From positions 1 to 64,000 of the forward strand of contig JAIYAX010000030.1 of NCBI GenBank assembly GCA_027488815.1: a DNA stretch of 64,000 nt, written 5' to 3'. The stretch comes from Cytophagaceae bacterium (lineage in GTDB: Bacteria > Bacteroidota > Bacteroidia > Cytophagales > JAIYAX01). Both the position numbers and the translations under genes were made by a program. The notes under the pieces are model-generated. The model worked only from the letters and a program-made list of their open reading frames with translations. It searched no databases and was not told where the DNA came from. Of the stretch, positions 26,972 through 35,095 are shown in pieces (positions within the stretch are counted from its first letter, which is position 1; the number at the start of each line of letters is the position of its first letter).

Positions 26972-27358
26972 ATGAACCCGGAGATCAACATACTCTATGT
27001 AGAAGACGACCCCATCAATGGGCTCATCATGAAAAAGCTTTTGGGCAAATATTACGCTATTGAACTGGTCGAAAATGGCGAGTTGGCTCTTGACCTCCTT
27101 CAAAACCGTCCATTTGATTTGATCCTTATGGACATCAATCTGGGCAACCATCACATGGATGGGACGGAAACCATGAAAATCATCAAAACCATGAAGGGGT
27201 ATGAAGATTTGCCTGTATATGCTGTCACCTCTTATGCCATGCCTGAAGACCGGGCTTACTTTCTCAAACAAGGCTTTGATGCTTATTTTTCAAAACCTAT
27301 CGATCACCATCTAATCAAGGAGGCGATTGAATTAAAATTTTCGGGAAACAATTCCTGA
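26972..27358 (+). CDS. Single-domain response regulator (receiver only)
   Basis: A 128-aa CheY-like receiver with the acidic pair in YVEDDPINGL, phospho-acceptor Asp54 in ILMDINLGNH, Thr in AVTSYAM and Lys in YFSKPID. There is no output domain, so it acts by protein contact or as a phosphate shuttle to an HPt domain. The sequence style matches receivers found in hybrid kinases. It follows the PAS kinase gene by 13 nt. Its HPt partners could be the C-terminal domains of the two hybrid kinases of this cluster. Confidence 0.92.
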   Translation: MNPEINILYVEDDPINGLIMKKLLGKYYAIELVENGELALDLLQNRPFDLILMDINLGNHHMDGTETMKIIKTMKGYEDLPVYAVTSYAMPEDRAYFLKQGFDAYFSKPIDHHLIKEAIELKFSGNNS

Positions 27359-27368
27359 TATAATACTC

Positions 27369-27387
27369 AATTCCTATATTGGGAATT
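27369..27387. promoter_or_regulatory. Inverted repeat AATTCC-N7-GGAATT
   Basis: AATTCC (27369-27374) and GGAATT (27382-27387) flank TATATTG. It lies about 53 bp upstream of a GG-N10-GC pair (27440-27453, AGGATTGGCTTTTGC) that may be a sigma-54 -24/-12 promoter, and 96 bp before the receiver gene at 27483. It is similar to the palindrome before the polysaccharide operon (20294). This fits an activator site, but both parts are short and could be chance. Confidence 0.35.
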
Positions 27388-27439
27388 AATCTTCTTCGAC
27401 AAATCGCTATTTTATGAACTGAGGGCATTTTCATGATCA

Positions 27440-27453
27440 GGATTGGCTTTTGC
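27440..27453 (+). promoter_or_regulatory. Possible sigma-54 promoter
   Basis: GG at 27440-27441 and GC at 27452-27453 are separated by exactly 10 nt, with a good -12 part (TTTTGC) and a poor -24 part (AGGATTG). The start would be near 27465, 18 nt before the ATG of the receiver gene. The nearby sigma-54 activator gene makes this attractive. The match on sequence alone is weak. Confidence 0.3.
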
Positions 27454-27482
27454 CTGTAATTCGGCACACCAAATCTAAAGTC

Positions 27483-27860
27483 ATGAAAAAGAGTATGCTG
27501 ATTGTAGAAGATGATCCCTTCACCAGGAAATTTCTTGAAACTTATTTCAAAAACGGGTTCGAAGTCAATATCGTGCCCAATGGCATGGAGGCGCTAGCAT
27601 GGTTGCAGGAAGGCTCACATCCTGACCTCATCTTGGCAGATATTCATATGCCCAAGTTGAATGGCTATTCTTTCCTTAAAGAGGTCCGCAGTTCCGGCTT
27701 TTTCAGGAACATACCGGTTATCATGTTATCCGGGGTACAAAGTTCAAAGGAGCGAATAGAATGCCTGCGCCTCGGAGCCAATGACATTGTTTCCAAGCCC
27801 TTCAACCCAGAAGAGCTAAGCCTTCGCATACAAAACTTACTTTCCTTAAAAAACGCTTAA
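27483..27860 (+). CDS. Single-domain response regulator (receiver only)
   Basis: A 125-aa receiver from ATG 27483 (MKKSMLIVEDDPFTRKF). The frame opens earlier at 27450, but those 11 residues are not part of the fold. It has acidic residues VEDD, phospho-acceptor Asp53 in LILADIHMPKLNGY, Ser in VIMLSGVQ and Lys in IVSKPFNPEEL. No DNA-binding domain is present. The gene precedes the sugar transferase with the pseudo-receiver by 10 nt. I infer that the two are co-expressed and may interact. Confidence 0.9.
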   Translation: MKKSMLIVEDDPFTRKFLETYFKNGFEVNIVPNGMEALAWLQEGSHPDLILADIHMPKLNGYSFLKEVRSSGFFRNIPVIMLSGVQSSKERIECLRLGANDIVSKPFNPEELSLRIQNLLSLKNA

Positions 27861-27870
27861 TCACAAAACC

Positions 27871-29085
27871 ATGACCGTTTACAGCATCTTATCTGAAGAA
27901 AAAATGCCCAGCAACGGATATTTGCCCTTGCTGGTTTATGTGGGCGACCGATTGCCCAATGACCTCACCGGAGGTTCAGGCATACACTATCATTTGGTGC
28001 AACTGACCAACAGCGGAGCGGCAATGGATTGGTTTAAAAAACATAAAGGCAGCTCCCTTTTTGCCATCATCATTCAGCAAGACCTGAGTGGCATTAATGG
28101 CATCGACTTTTGTGCGATGCTCAAGGAGCAACTATTGTGGGACTTTAGCCCGGTATTTATTCTAAGCTCACAAATCGATGATCAACTGGTCATTAAAGCA
28201 AAAAAAGCCTGGGCCGATGACCTTATGTTGCGTGAAGAAATTCACTCTGCTTATATTCTGGATAGAGTGAAGACCCACGGTAAGCTCATCGCCATGAGAT
28301 ATGGTTATAAACAAAAGGAAACCAAGAAAAATCAGGATGACAACTATCGTATCCCTTTTGCTAAGAGATGCTTTGATGTGCTGGTCTCTTCTATACTATT
28401 GCTTTTGTTGTCTCCTTTACTTCTGATCACCGCATTGGCCATACGACTGGAGTCAAAAGGACCCATCTTCTACACTTCAAAGCGGGTGGGAAGGGGCTAT
28501 CAACTGATTGATTTTATCAAATTTCGATCTATGTACTTAGATGCTGATAAGCGACTTAAAGACCTGGGGCACCTCAACCAATATGGTAGTTCATTGCCAA
28601 ATAATGATTTGGAAAAAAGCATTCCCGAAACGTTAATGCCCGACACCTTGCTCGTGCACGATGGAAATCAAAGTATTCCTGAAAGTGCCTGGCTGATTAA
28701 AAAGGCCTCATCAGCAGGAGGCACTTTTGTCAAAATTGCAAATGATCCTCGTGTTACAAAAGTGGGTCGATTCATACGTAACACCAGTATTGATGAATTG
28801 CCTCAATTGTTTAATGTTTTGCGTGGAGATATGTCAATTGTTGGTAACCGGCCACTCCCCTTGTATGAAGCCGAGTACCTTACAACAGATCATTGGGCTG
28901 TTCGATTTCTTGCTCCTGCGGGCATCACCGGACTGTGGCAAGTATCCAAAAGAGGTGCTGCTTCAATGTCTGAAGAAGAGCGAAAACAGTTGGACAATAC
29001 CTATGCGCTAAAAGGCAACTTCTGGTTTGACTTGCGCCTGCTCTTGATGACCATACCTGCTCTGCTGCAAAAAGAAAACGTTTAG
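27871..29085 (+). CDS. Initiating sugar-phosphate transferase with N-terminal pseudo-receiver domain
   Basis: A 404-aa two-part protein. Residues about 165-404 are a bacterial sugar transferase (WbaP/WcaJ/CpsE group). It has the basic KRCFDVLVSS followed by a hydrophobic hairpin, IFYTSKRVGRGYQLIDFIKFRSM, then IDELPQLFNVLRGDMSIVGNRPLP. It loads the first sugar phosphate onto undecaprenyl phosphate. Residues about 18-135 match the receiver fold order (AIIIQQDLSGINGIDF aligned with the phosphorylation loop, then PVFILSSQ), but Gln69 stands at the phospho-Asp position and the C-terminal Lys is missing. It is therefore a pseudo-receiver. The upstream gene is a true receiver. The fusion suggests that the phosphorelay controls the first step of polysaccharide synthesis by contact. 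Confidence 0.87.
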   Translation: MTVYSILSEEKMPSNGYLPLLVYVGDRLPNDLTGGSGIHYHLVQLTNSGAAMDWFKKHKGSSLFAIIIQQDLSGINGIDFCAMLKEQLLWDFSPVFILSSQIDDQLVIKAKKAWADDLMLREEIHSAYILDRVKTHGKLIAMRYGYKQKETKKNQDDNYRIPFAKRCFDVLVSSILLLLLSPLLLITALAIRLESKGPIFYTSKRVGRGYQLIDFIKFRSMYLDADKRLKDLGHLNQYGSSLPNNDLEKSIPETLMPDTLLVHDGNQSIPESAWLIKKASSAGGTFVKIANDPRVTKVGRFIRNTSIDELPQLFNVLRGDMSIVGNRPLPLYEAEYLTTDHWAVRFLAPAGITGLWQVSKRGAASMSEEERKQLDNTYALKGNFWFDLRLLLMTIPALLQKENV

Positions 29086-29090
29086 CAACA

Positions 29091-30293
29091 ATGGCATCTG
29101 TTAGTTCACTATTCCCATCAAATCGATGGTGGGCAAACTTACCTCAGTGTATTTCCCGTCCGGGGGTTAAGAAGTTAATTCCTGAGATAGATGGCTTACG
29201 ATGGCTGGCCATTGTACCGGTTGTCTTGCAACACCTTGCAGAACGACTTCAGCATGCATCAGTACAACTGCAGCAACCGTTGCAGGGAGATGCATTCTCA
29301 TTCCTTGCCGGGCGGGGGTTTAGTGGGGTTTTTCTCTTTTTTGCCTTATCTGGTTTTATCATATCCCTACCTTTTTATCAAGCAGCGAAATCAGGCCTTC
29401 AGAGCCCCTCTTTAAGTGCTTATCTGCTAAGGCGGCTAAGCCGATTAGAGCCTCCTTTTTTGATTATCATGCTGATGTGTTTCATAGGTTATCTGGGGGT
29501 AAAACGGGAATTGATCACCGAGGATCTTATCCACTTTCTTGCTGCAATTACTTACACACACGGTTTCTGGTTTGAGCAATACAATCCAATCAATCCGGTG
29601 ACCTGGTCGCTGGAGGTTGAAATCCAATTTTATCTCCTTGCCCCATTGCTTCTCTGGCTACTGTTGCACCTCAAGTCATCAAAGCATCGCCAGTGGCTAA
29701 CTGTATTTCTCATTGTGATGATAGGTATTCTTCAACATGTTACGATGGCCTATCTGGTTCCTTCAAAGCTACATGTCTGGGGCCACCTTCATCTTTTCAT
29801 GGCTGGACTTCTGGCAGCCGACTTGTATGTCAATCATGCCAAAATTAGGGCGATAAATCCTTTGACCGCAGACATACTGTTTACGCTGGCTCTTTGCTTT
29901 ACTTTTCTACTCCGGAAACATGAAGCCATAGCCTGGATTACGTATCCTTTTTGGCTATTTATGCTTCTCTACTTTTCTTTCAGGTCAGGGCTTTGGCGCC
30001 GAGTGATCACCTTACCCTGGATTACAGGCCTGGGAGGAATGTGCTACAGCATTTACCTGCTGCATCTGCCCTTGGCAGAAGCTTGGATGAAACTGGGGAA
30101 GTATCTTATCATTGGAAGTGATTTTGGCATAAACTTTTTATTGCAATCGCTCTTTTTTATCCCACTAACAGTATTCACTTCTCTTTTGGTCTTCTTATAT
30201 CTTGAGCGTCCTTGTATGGTAAGAAACTGGCCTTCACTTGTAAAACAAGCCCTGTTTCCATCCAACCATTTGCTCCCAAATGATCCATCTTGA
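29091..30293 (+). CDS. Membrane acyltransferase, acyltransferase 3 (OafA-like) family
   Basis: A 400-aa protein with about ten membrane helices. The family start motif is in IPEIDGLRWLAIVPVVLQHL, followed by SGVFLFFALSGFII, LRRLSRLEPPFLI (the R-R/R-x-x-P motif) and NPVTWSLEVEIQFYLLAPLLL (the W-S-L-x-x-E-x-x-F-Y motif). These enzymes acylate, mostly acetylate, sugars of exported polysaccharide. It begins 5 nt after the sugar transferase stop, so a role in modifying the same polymer is likely. No periplasmic SGNH domain is attached. Confidence 0.9.
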   Translation: MASVSSLFPSNRWWANLPQCISRPGVKKLIPEIDGLRWLAIVPVVLQHLAERLQHASVQLQQPLQGDAFSFLAGRGFSGVFLFFALSGFIISLPFYQAAKSGLQSPSLSAYLLRRLSRLEPPFLIIMLMCFIGYLGVKRELITEDLIHFLAAITYTHGFWFEQYNPINPVTWSLEVEIQFYLLAPLLLWLLLHLKSSKHRQWLTVFLIVMIGILQHVTMAYLVPSKLHVWGHLHLFMAGLLAADLYVNHAKIRAINPLTADILFTLALCFTFLLRKHEAIAWITYPFWLFMLLYFSFRSGLWRRVITLPWITGLGGMCYSIYLLHLPLAEAWMKLGKYLIIGSDFGINFLLQSLFFIPLTVFTSLLVFLYLERPCMVRNWPSLVKQALFPSNHLLPNDPS

Positions 30294-30315
30294 AAGCCTA
30301 ACCTATTTATTACCC

Positions 30316-33078
30316 ATGAAAAGCGGTTTAATTCCAACCCATTTTTGGTTTTACGACTCTCAAAAAGAAGAGTACTCCATGAGCCTGTCACTCAAGGAAG
30401 CTTTAGGAGTTGAACAATTTAGGACGCATTGTCCTGACAGACTGGCTAAAGCGTTGGCTTTTCAAGCCCAACCTCAACTTACACTGCTCATCCGAAATTT
30501 AGCTCAATTCCATAAGGAGTTTGAGTTAAAGCTTCCGGTAAACTCCAGTCTTGGCTCTTCTGCTACATTCCAGGGTCATGTAAGCATCAATCAGAGTGGC
30601 GAGGAGCTTGTTTTCGGCTCTGTTCGTTACCATACTTTCGATACTTCAAAGAGGGGTGAATTTGGCTTCCTCAAAAAACTATTTGAAACAGGAACTGAGG
30701 GCGCTATGGTCATTCGATCGGTCGAAGAAGATATCTTGTTTGTTAATCCCGCCTTTATTGGTCAAATGCAGCAACTCCATGGTGTTAAGAGCTCATTCAG
30801 CCTTTTATACAAAAAGCTAATCTCTGAAGAAGGAGAATTTAAGGTTTTTCTGAAGCAGGCAAAGGAGAGCGGCTCAGCGAAATTGGATTTCATTCAAGGA
30901 CATAATCAAGGCCTGGAGCTAGAAGCAACACTCTTTGAAAACCATCATGAAAAGCTGATTTTGATCCTTTCCCGTGATATATCTCAGAGACTTGCAGCTG
31001 AAAACGATCTGCTCAACCGTGACCAATTACTTTCAGCAGTTTCCAAAGCCCTGAGTGAATTGCTTAATGAAGAAAATTTAAGCGATGCTATCATCAACGG
31101 AATGACTTTAATCGGCAAAGCCACTAAAGTAAGCCGGGTCTACTTCTTTGAGAATCATTATGATGCCATCGCTGATACCTGGTACACCAGCCAGCGAATG
31201 GAATGGAATGCTGGTGATTCTGCTGCCCAAATTAACAATCCTCTTCTCCAAAATATTCCATTTGATGATTTTGGGAGCTTCTTTGACCCTTTGCTTAAGC
31301 ATCAGGCGCTTGAAGGCCTGGTAAAGTATTTCGAATCTGGTCTTAAAGCTGCACTTGAAGCTCAGGAGATTAAATCCATATTAGTGTTCCCACTTTTTGT
31401 CGATGACTATTTTCAAGGCTTTATTGGATTTGATGATTGTGTTACAGAAAGAAAGTGGTCTTCAGTTGAAAAAAACATTTTACTTTCTTATACCAATGGC
31501 GTTGCAAGTGCCATTCGTCAAAAAAAGCAGTCTAGAGAAATTATCATCGCAAAAGATAAAGCTGAGCAGGCGGCTCAGGCAAAAGAAATCTTTCTGGCCA
31601 ACATGAGTCATGAGATCCGAACCCCGATGAATGCCATTATAGGTATGACGGAGCTGCTGGATAATACCCATCTGAACAACAGGCAAAAAAGCTATCTCGA
31701 GGCAGTCCATACTTCTGCCGAGAACCTGTTACGAATCATCAACGACGTATTGGACTTTTCAAAAATTGAAGCAGGAAAGCTATCACTTGATGAATTTCCC
31801 TTCTCCATCGAAGAGGTAATAAACAATACCGTGACCAGTGTGAAATACATAAGTCATGACAAGTCAATTTCAATTTCATCAAGCATTGACCCCAGAATTC
31901 ACAACATCGTTTATGGGGATCGCACAAGAATGTCTCAAATTTTACTCAACCTCATGAGCAATGCAGTCAAATTCACTGAAGAAGGTAGTGTAAACCTCAA
32001 CTGCAGGCTGCTTGATAATCAGAGTGAAGAGCAAGAAGTTGAATTTCATGTCATTGATACCGGCATTGGCATCCAAGCCCATAAACTGGATGAAATCTTT
32101 GAAAGTTTCAGTCAGGAAGGCTCTCATATTAGTCGCAAATTTGGTGGAACCGGTTTAGGACTTGCCATTTGCAAAAAGCTGGTCGAAATGATGGGGGGCC
32201 GTATATATGCCTCAAGTGTGAAAGGCATTGGGAGTGTGTTTACTTTCAGCCTAAAACTCAAAAAGGCTAATCCAGAGTTATTGCAGCAGTTATCGCATGA
32301 AGATGAGCAGGACTTAAGCTGGATGAAAGGATTAAGAATTTTAATCGCAGAGGACAATCGTTTAAATCAGTACCTGATTACTTCCATTCTGGACAAATAC
32401 AACACAAAAACCACCATAGTAGACAATGGTCTTAAAGCCATTGAAAAATTACAAGAGGATGAGTTTGACATTGTGCTAATGGATGTGCAAATGCCTGAAA
32501 TGGATGGTATTCAAGCTACTGAGGTGATCAGAAAACAAATCCACCGATCTCTTCCTATTCTGGGCATCACTGCCAACGCCCTGAAGGGAGATGATCTTAA
32601 ATGCCTGTCAGCCGGAATGACAGATTATCTCTCCAAGCCGTTTAAAGAGAAACAACTCATTGAAAAAATAGGGCACCTTATCCTGAAGAAATATGACAGA
32701 AACACGATCTTGACCGAACCTGAAAAATCAGCTCTTGAAGATTATGATCTCACCGAATTGAGACAAATGGGTTCTGAAAATCCCGGATTTGTCACTGACT
32801 TACTTCACATGTTTATTGATCAACTGAGTGAATTCAACACAGGTTTTCAACGGCTTCTGTCTGAAAACAACTATTCAGAAATCGCAGGAATTGCTCATCA
32901 ACTTAAATCATCCTGTGGTATGCTAAAAATGGAAGCCTTATACCAATTGTGTATTTCCATTGAGCAAGAAAGCAAAAGGCCTAAGCCATCGCATCAACTA
33001 TCAGAACTAATTCATGAATTCAGTCGACTAAGTGAATTGCTGATCATAAAACTCAGACTGGAACCTGAATTGGCCTGA
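30316..33078 (+). CDS. Hybrid histidine kinase: PAS, GAF, HisKA, HATPase, REC, HPt
   Basis: A kinase of about 920 aa. The open frame starts at 30280 (932 aa) and overlaps the acyltransferase gene by 14 nt; ATG 30316 (MKSGLIPTHFWFYD) is preferred. Counting from 30280, a PAS-like region lies at about 120-235, a GAF domain at 240-415 and HisKA with His444 (ANMSHEIRTPMNAI). HATPase (LMSNAVKFTE, DTGIGI, GGTGLGL), a receiver with Asp735 (IVLMDVQMPEMDG) and an HPt with His873 (GIAHQLKSSCGML) follow. No membrane helices are seen. It is the third kinase of the polysaccharide control cluster and is convergent with the prenyl synthase gene, with one base between them. Confidence 0.92.
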   Translation: MKSGLIPTHFWFYDSQKEEYSMSLSLKEALGVEQFRTHCPDRLAKALAFQAQPQLTLLIRNLAQFHKEFELKLPVNSSLGSSATFQGHVSINQSGEELVFGSVRYHTFDTSKRGEFGFLKKLFETGTEGAMVIRSVEEDILFVNPAFIGQMQQLHGVKSSFSLLYKKLISEEGEFKVFLKQAKESGSAKLDFIQGHNQGLELEATLFENHHEKLILILSRDISQRLAAENDLLNRDQLLSAVSKALSELLNEENLSDAIINGMTLIGKATKVSRVYFFENHYDAIADTWYTSQRMEWNAGDSAAQINNPLLQNIPFDDFGSFFDPLLKHQALEGLVKYFESGLKAALEAQEIKSILVFPLFVDDYFQGFIGFDDCVTERKWSSVEKNILLSYTNGVASAIRQKKQSREIIIAKDKAEQAAQAKEIFLANMSHEIRTPMNAIIGMTELLDNTHLNNRQKSYLEAVHTSAENLLRIINDVLDFSKIEAGKLSLDEFPFSIEEVINNTVTSVKYISHDKSISISSSIDPRIHNIVYGDRTRMSQILLNLMSNAVKFTEEGSVNLNCRLLDNQSEEQEVEFHVIDTGIGIQAHKLDEIFESFSQEGSHISRKFGGTGLGLAICKKLVEMMGGRIYASSVKGIGSVFTFSLKLKKANPELLQQLSHEDEQDLSWMKGLRILIAEDNRLNQYLITSILDKYNTKTTIVDNGLKAIEKLQEDEFDIVLMDVQMPEMDGIQATEVIRKQIHRSLPILGITANALKGDDLKCLSAGMTDYLSKPFKEKQLIEKIGHLILKKYDRNTILTEPEKSALEDYDLTELRQMGSENPGFVTDLLHMFIDQLSEFNTGFQRLLSENNYSEIAGIAHQLKSSCGMLKMEALYQLCISIEQESKRPKPSHQLSELIHEFSRLSELLIIKLRLEPELA

Positions 33079-33079
33079 G

Positions 33080-34051
33080 TTACCTGTTTCGTTCTATGGT
33101 ATAGTCAACCAGTGTAGACAAGGCCTGAAAGCTTTCGTTATCGGCAAATGTGGCAAGGGTTTGTTTGGCACTTTCCACATAGTGTTTCATGACCTCCTGG
33201 GTGTAGCTGATCCCTCCCTTTTCAGAAACAAAGGAGATCACTTTTTGCACTTGTTTTTTGCTGGGTTGGTTAGACTTTACAATCGAGATAATTTCCCTCT
33301 TTTCCAGCCAATCGGCCTGCTGCAAGGCGTAGATAAGGGGGAGAGTCATTTTCTTTTCTTTGATATCAATTCCTCTAGGCTTACCTATCTCCTCTTCTCC
33401 ATAGTCAAACAAATCATCTTTCATCTGAAAGGCCATACCTGCCTGCTCGCCAAAAAGCCTTGCCTTGTCAATTGTTTCTGCTGAGGCACCGGCACTCGCT
33501 GCACCCACAGCACAACAAGAGGCAATCAGGGAGGCTGTTTTTTGCTTGATGATTTCAAAATAAACCTCCTCAGTTATGTCCAGCCTTCGGGCTTTCTCTA
33601 TTTGAAGCAGCTCCCCTTCGCTCATTTCACGCACGGCTCTGCTCACCAGCCTCAGCAATTCAAAGTCCCCGTGGTCCACTGCCAAAAGCAAACCTCTTGA
33701 AAGCAGGTAATCCCCAACCAATACAGCAATTTTATTTTTCCAAAGTGCATTGATGGAAAAAAAACCTCTACGGTAATTGGCATCATCCACCACATCATCA
33801 TGTACAAGGGTCGCAGTATGCAGCAGTTCAATCAAAGCAGCACCTCTGTATGTCGGTTCCCCGATGGGTCCACATGCTTTGGCACTGAGCAATACAAACA
33901 TCGGTCTTAGCTGCTTGCCCTTTCGTTTCACGATGTACCGCATCACACTATCCAGCAGGAATACCTGGCTTTTCATTAACTGGCTGAACTTGTCCTCGAA
34001 ATACTCCATTTCTGCTTTGATGGAGTTTTGTACCGGTTTTATGTCAGCCAT
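33080..34051 (-). CDS. ispB: Polyprenyl (octaprenyl-type) diphosphate synthase
   Basis: A 323-aa trans-prenyltransferase. The first Asp-rich motif is in LVHDDVVDDANYRRG and the second in MAFQMKDDLFDYG, with GKPRGIDIKEKKMTLPLIYAL after it. The enzyme condenses isopentenyl units to the long chain used for menaquinone in Bacteroidota. The residues just before the first motif are small and Leu/Ala-rich, which is in keeping with a long-chain product. Chain length cannot be fixed by reading. It is a single gene, unrelated to the kinases upstream. Confidence 0.92.
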   Translation of the reverse strand: MADIKPVQNSIKAEMEYFEDKFSQLMKSQVFLLDSVMRYIVKRKGKQLRPMFVLLSAKACGPIGEPTYRGAALIELLHTATLVHDDVVDDANYRRGFFSINALWKNKIAVLVGDYLLSRGLLLAVDHGDFELLRLVSRAVREMSEGELLQIEKARRLDITEEVYFEIIKQKTASLIASCCAVGAASAGASAETIDKARLFGEQAGMAFQMKDDLFDYGEEEIGKPRGIDIKEKKMTLPLIYALQQADWLEKREIISIVKSNQPSKKQVQKVISFVSEKGGISYTQEVMKHYVESAKQTLATFADNESFQALSTLVDYTIERNR

Positions 34052-34163
34052 GGTCTTTTGAAAGGAGGGGAAGGGATGGATCTAAGCCAGAGATGAGGTT
34101 GCAAAATAGTAAGTCAGGCCCTGCAAGCCTAACATTCTGGCAGCTAAAAGGTGCGGAGCATAA

Positions 34164-34186
34164 AAAAAGGGGCTGAGCCCCTTTTT
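34164..34186 (-). terminator. Intrinsic terminator of the alpha/beta hydrolase gene
   Basis: AAAAAGGGGCT / AGCCCCTTTTT with a one-base centre (realistic loop TGA), followed on the minus strand by seven T. It begins 3 nt beyond the stop at 34189. It could work in both directions, since CTTTTT follows on the plus strand. Confidence 0.8.
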
Positions 34187-34188
34187 CA

Positions 34189-35052
34189 TTAATACTTGGT
34201 GAGTGTCTGAAAGTCCTCAATCAAAAAGGTTTTCATGTACTCACTAACCATCTCATTTCCTTGAAAAGCATAGTGTCCGGATCCGGGCACCACAAACAGG
34301 TTGGACTTAGGGATGTTTCTGAAGATGCGAATGGTGTTTTCGAGGAGGATAAAATCATGGTCTCCGGAAATCACCAGAGTAGGTACCTGAATCGCTTTCA
34401 GATCTGTCTCTCTCAGGTTGGGGTACGTGAGCAAAAGCTTCTTCATTTTCTCGAAAAATGCAGGAAAAGCTTTAGGGTTTTGTGAAAAACGGGTGTAGTA
34501 ACCTATGATAGCTGAGTCAAGCGATTGGGCAGAAGCCACACGCACTGAGCGAAGTATGTTGTCAGAAACGGCCTTGCTGTCAGCAGTCAGGTTAGCACCG
34601 GCCACCACCAATTTTTCCACTTTTTTCGGATAGGTCAATGCCATCTGTATGGCTGTATTTGCCCCATCTCCAATGCCCACCACCATTGCCGAATTGATCC
34701 CCAACTGGCTAAGCAGGGCATCAGCATCACTTGCAAAAAGACTGTAGCTGTAAGGCTGATCATTGTCAGTGGATCGACCGTGCCCCCTGGTATCCATGGC
34801 GATCACTCGGTAGCGTGAGCTTAACAGGTTGATCTGCTCACAGAATTGCTCCATGGAGCGGTAGGCACTGTGCAACAGAAGTACTGTTTGTTTGCCCTCG
34901 CCGAAGGACTTGTAGTATATCCTGATGCCATTCACAGAGGCATAGTTGCCATCATTGTAATTGACATAATCACAGGTGCTGTTTTGAGCATAAACAAAGG
35001 ATTGAATGCCAAGTAACAGCATGAAGAATGCAGTAGTTTTTCTCATGACCAT
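34189..35052 (-). CDS. Alpha/beta hydrolase-fold protein lacking the usual nucleophile
   Basis: A 287-aa exported protein with a signal peptide (about 1-22, ending VYAQ). It has the alpha/beta hydrolase order: LLLHSAYRSMEQF, VIAMDTRGHGRSTD, LVISGDHDFIL (acid) and VPGSGHYAFQG (His). At the nucleophile elbow, where GHSMG is expected, the sequence is GIGDG (126-130), with Gly128 in place of the Ser. The reading of codons there is clear. It may be a non-enzymatic member, or use Asp129, or have another role. Its own terminator and a separate upstream region indicate a single-gene unit. Confidence 0.8.
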   Translation of the reverse strand: MVMRKTTAFFMLLLGIQSFVYAQNSTCDYVNYNDGNYASVNGIRIYYKSFGEGKQTVLLLHSAYRSMEQFCEQINLLSSRYRVIAMDTRGHGRSTDNDQPYSYSLFASDADALLSQLGINSAMVVGIGDGANTAIQMALTYPKKVEKLVVAGANLTADSKAVSDNILRSVRVASAQSLDSAIIGYYTRFSQNPKAFPAFFEKMKKLLLTYPNLRETDLKAIQVPTLVISGDHDFILLENTIRIFRNIPKSNLFVVPGSGHYAFQGNEMVSEYMKTFLIEDFQTLTKY

Positions 35053-35095
35053 CGTTTTTTTTGTGCCCTAAAGTACGGGCTGGGAGATGAAATTC

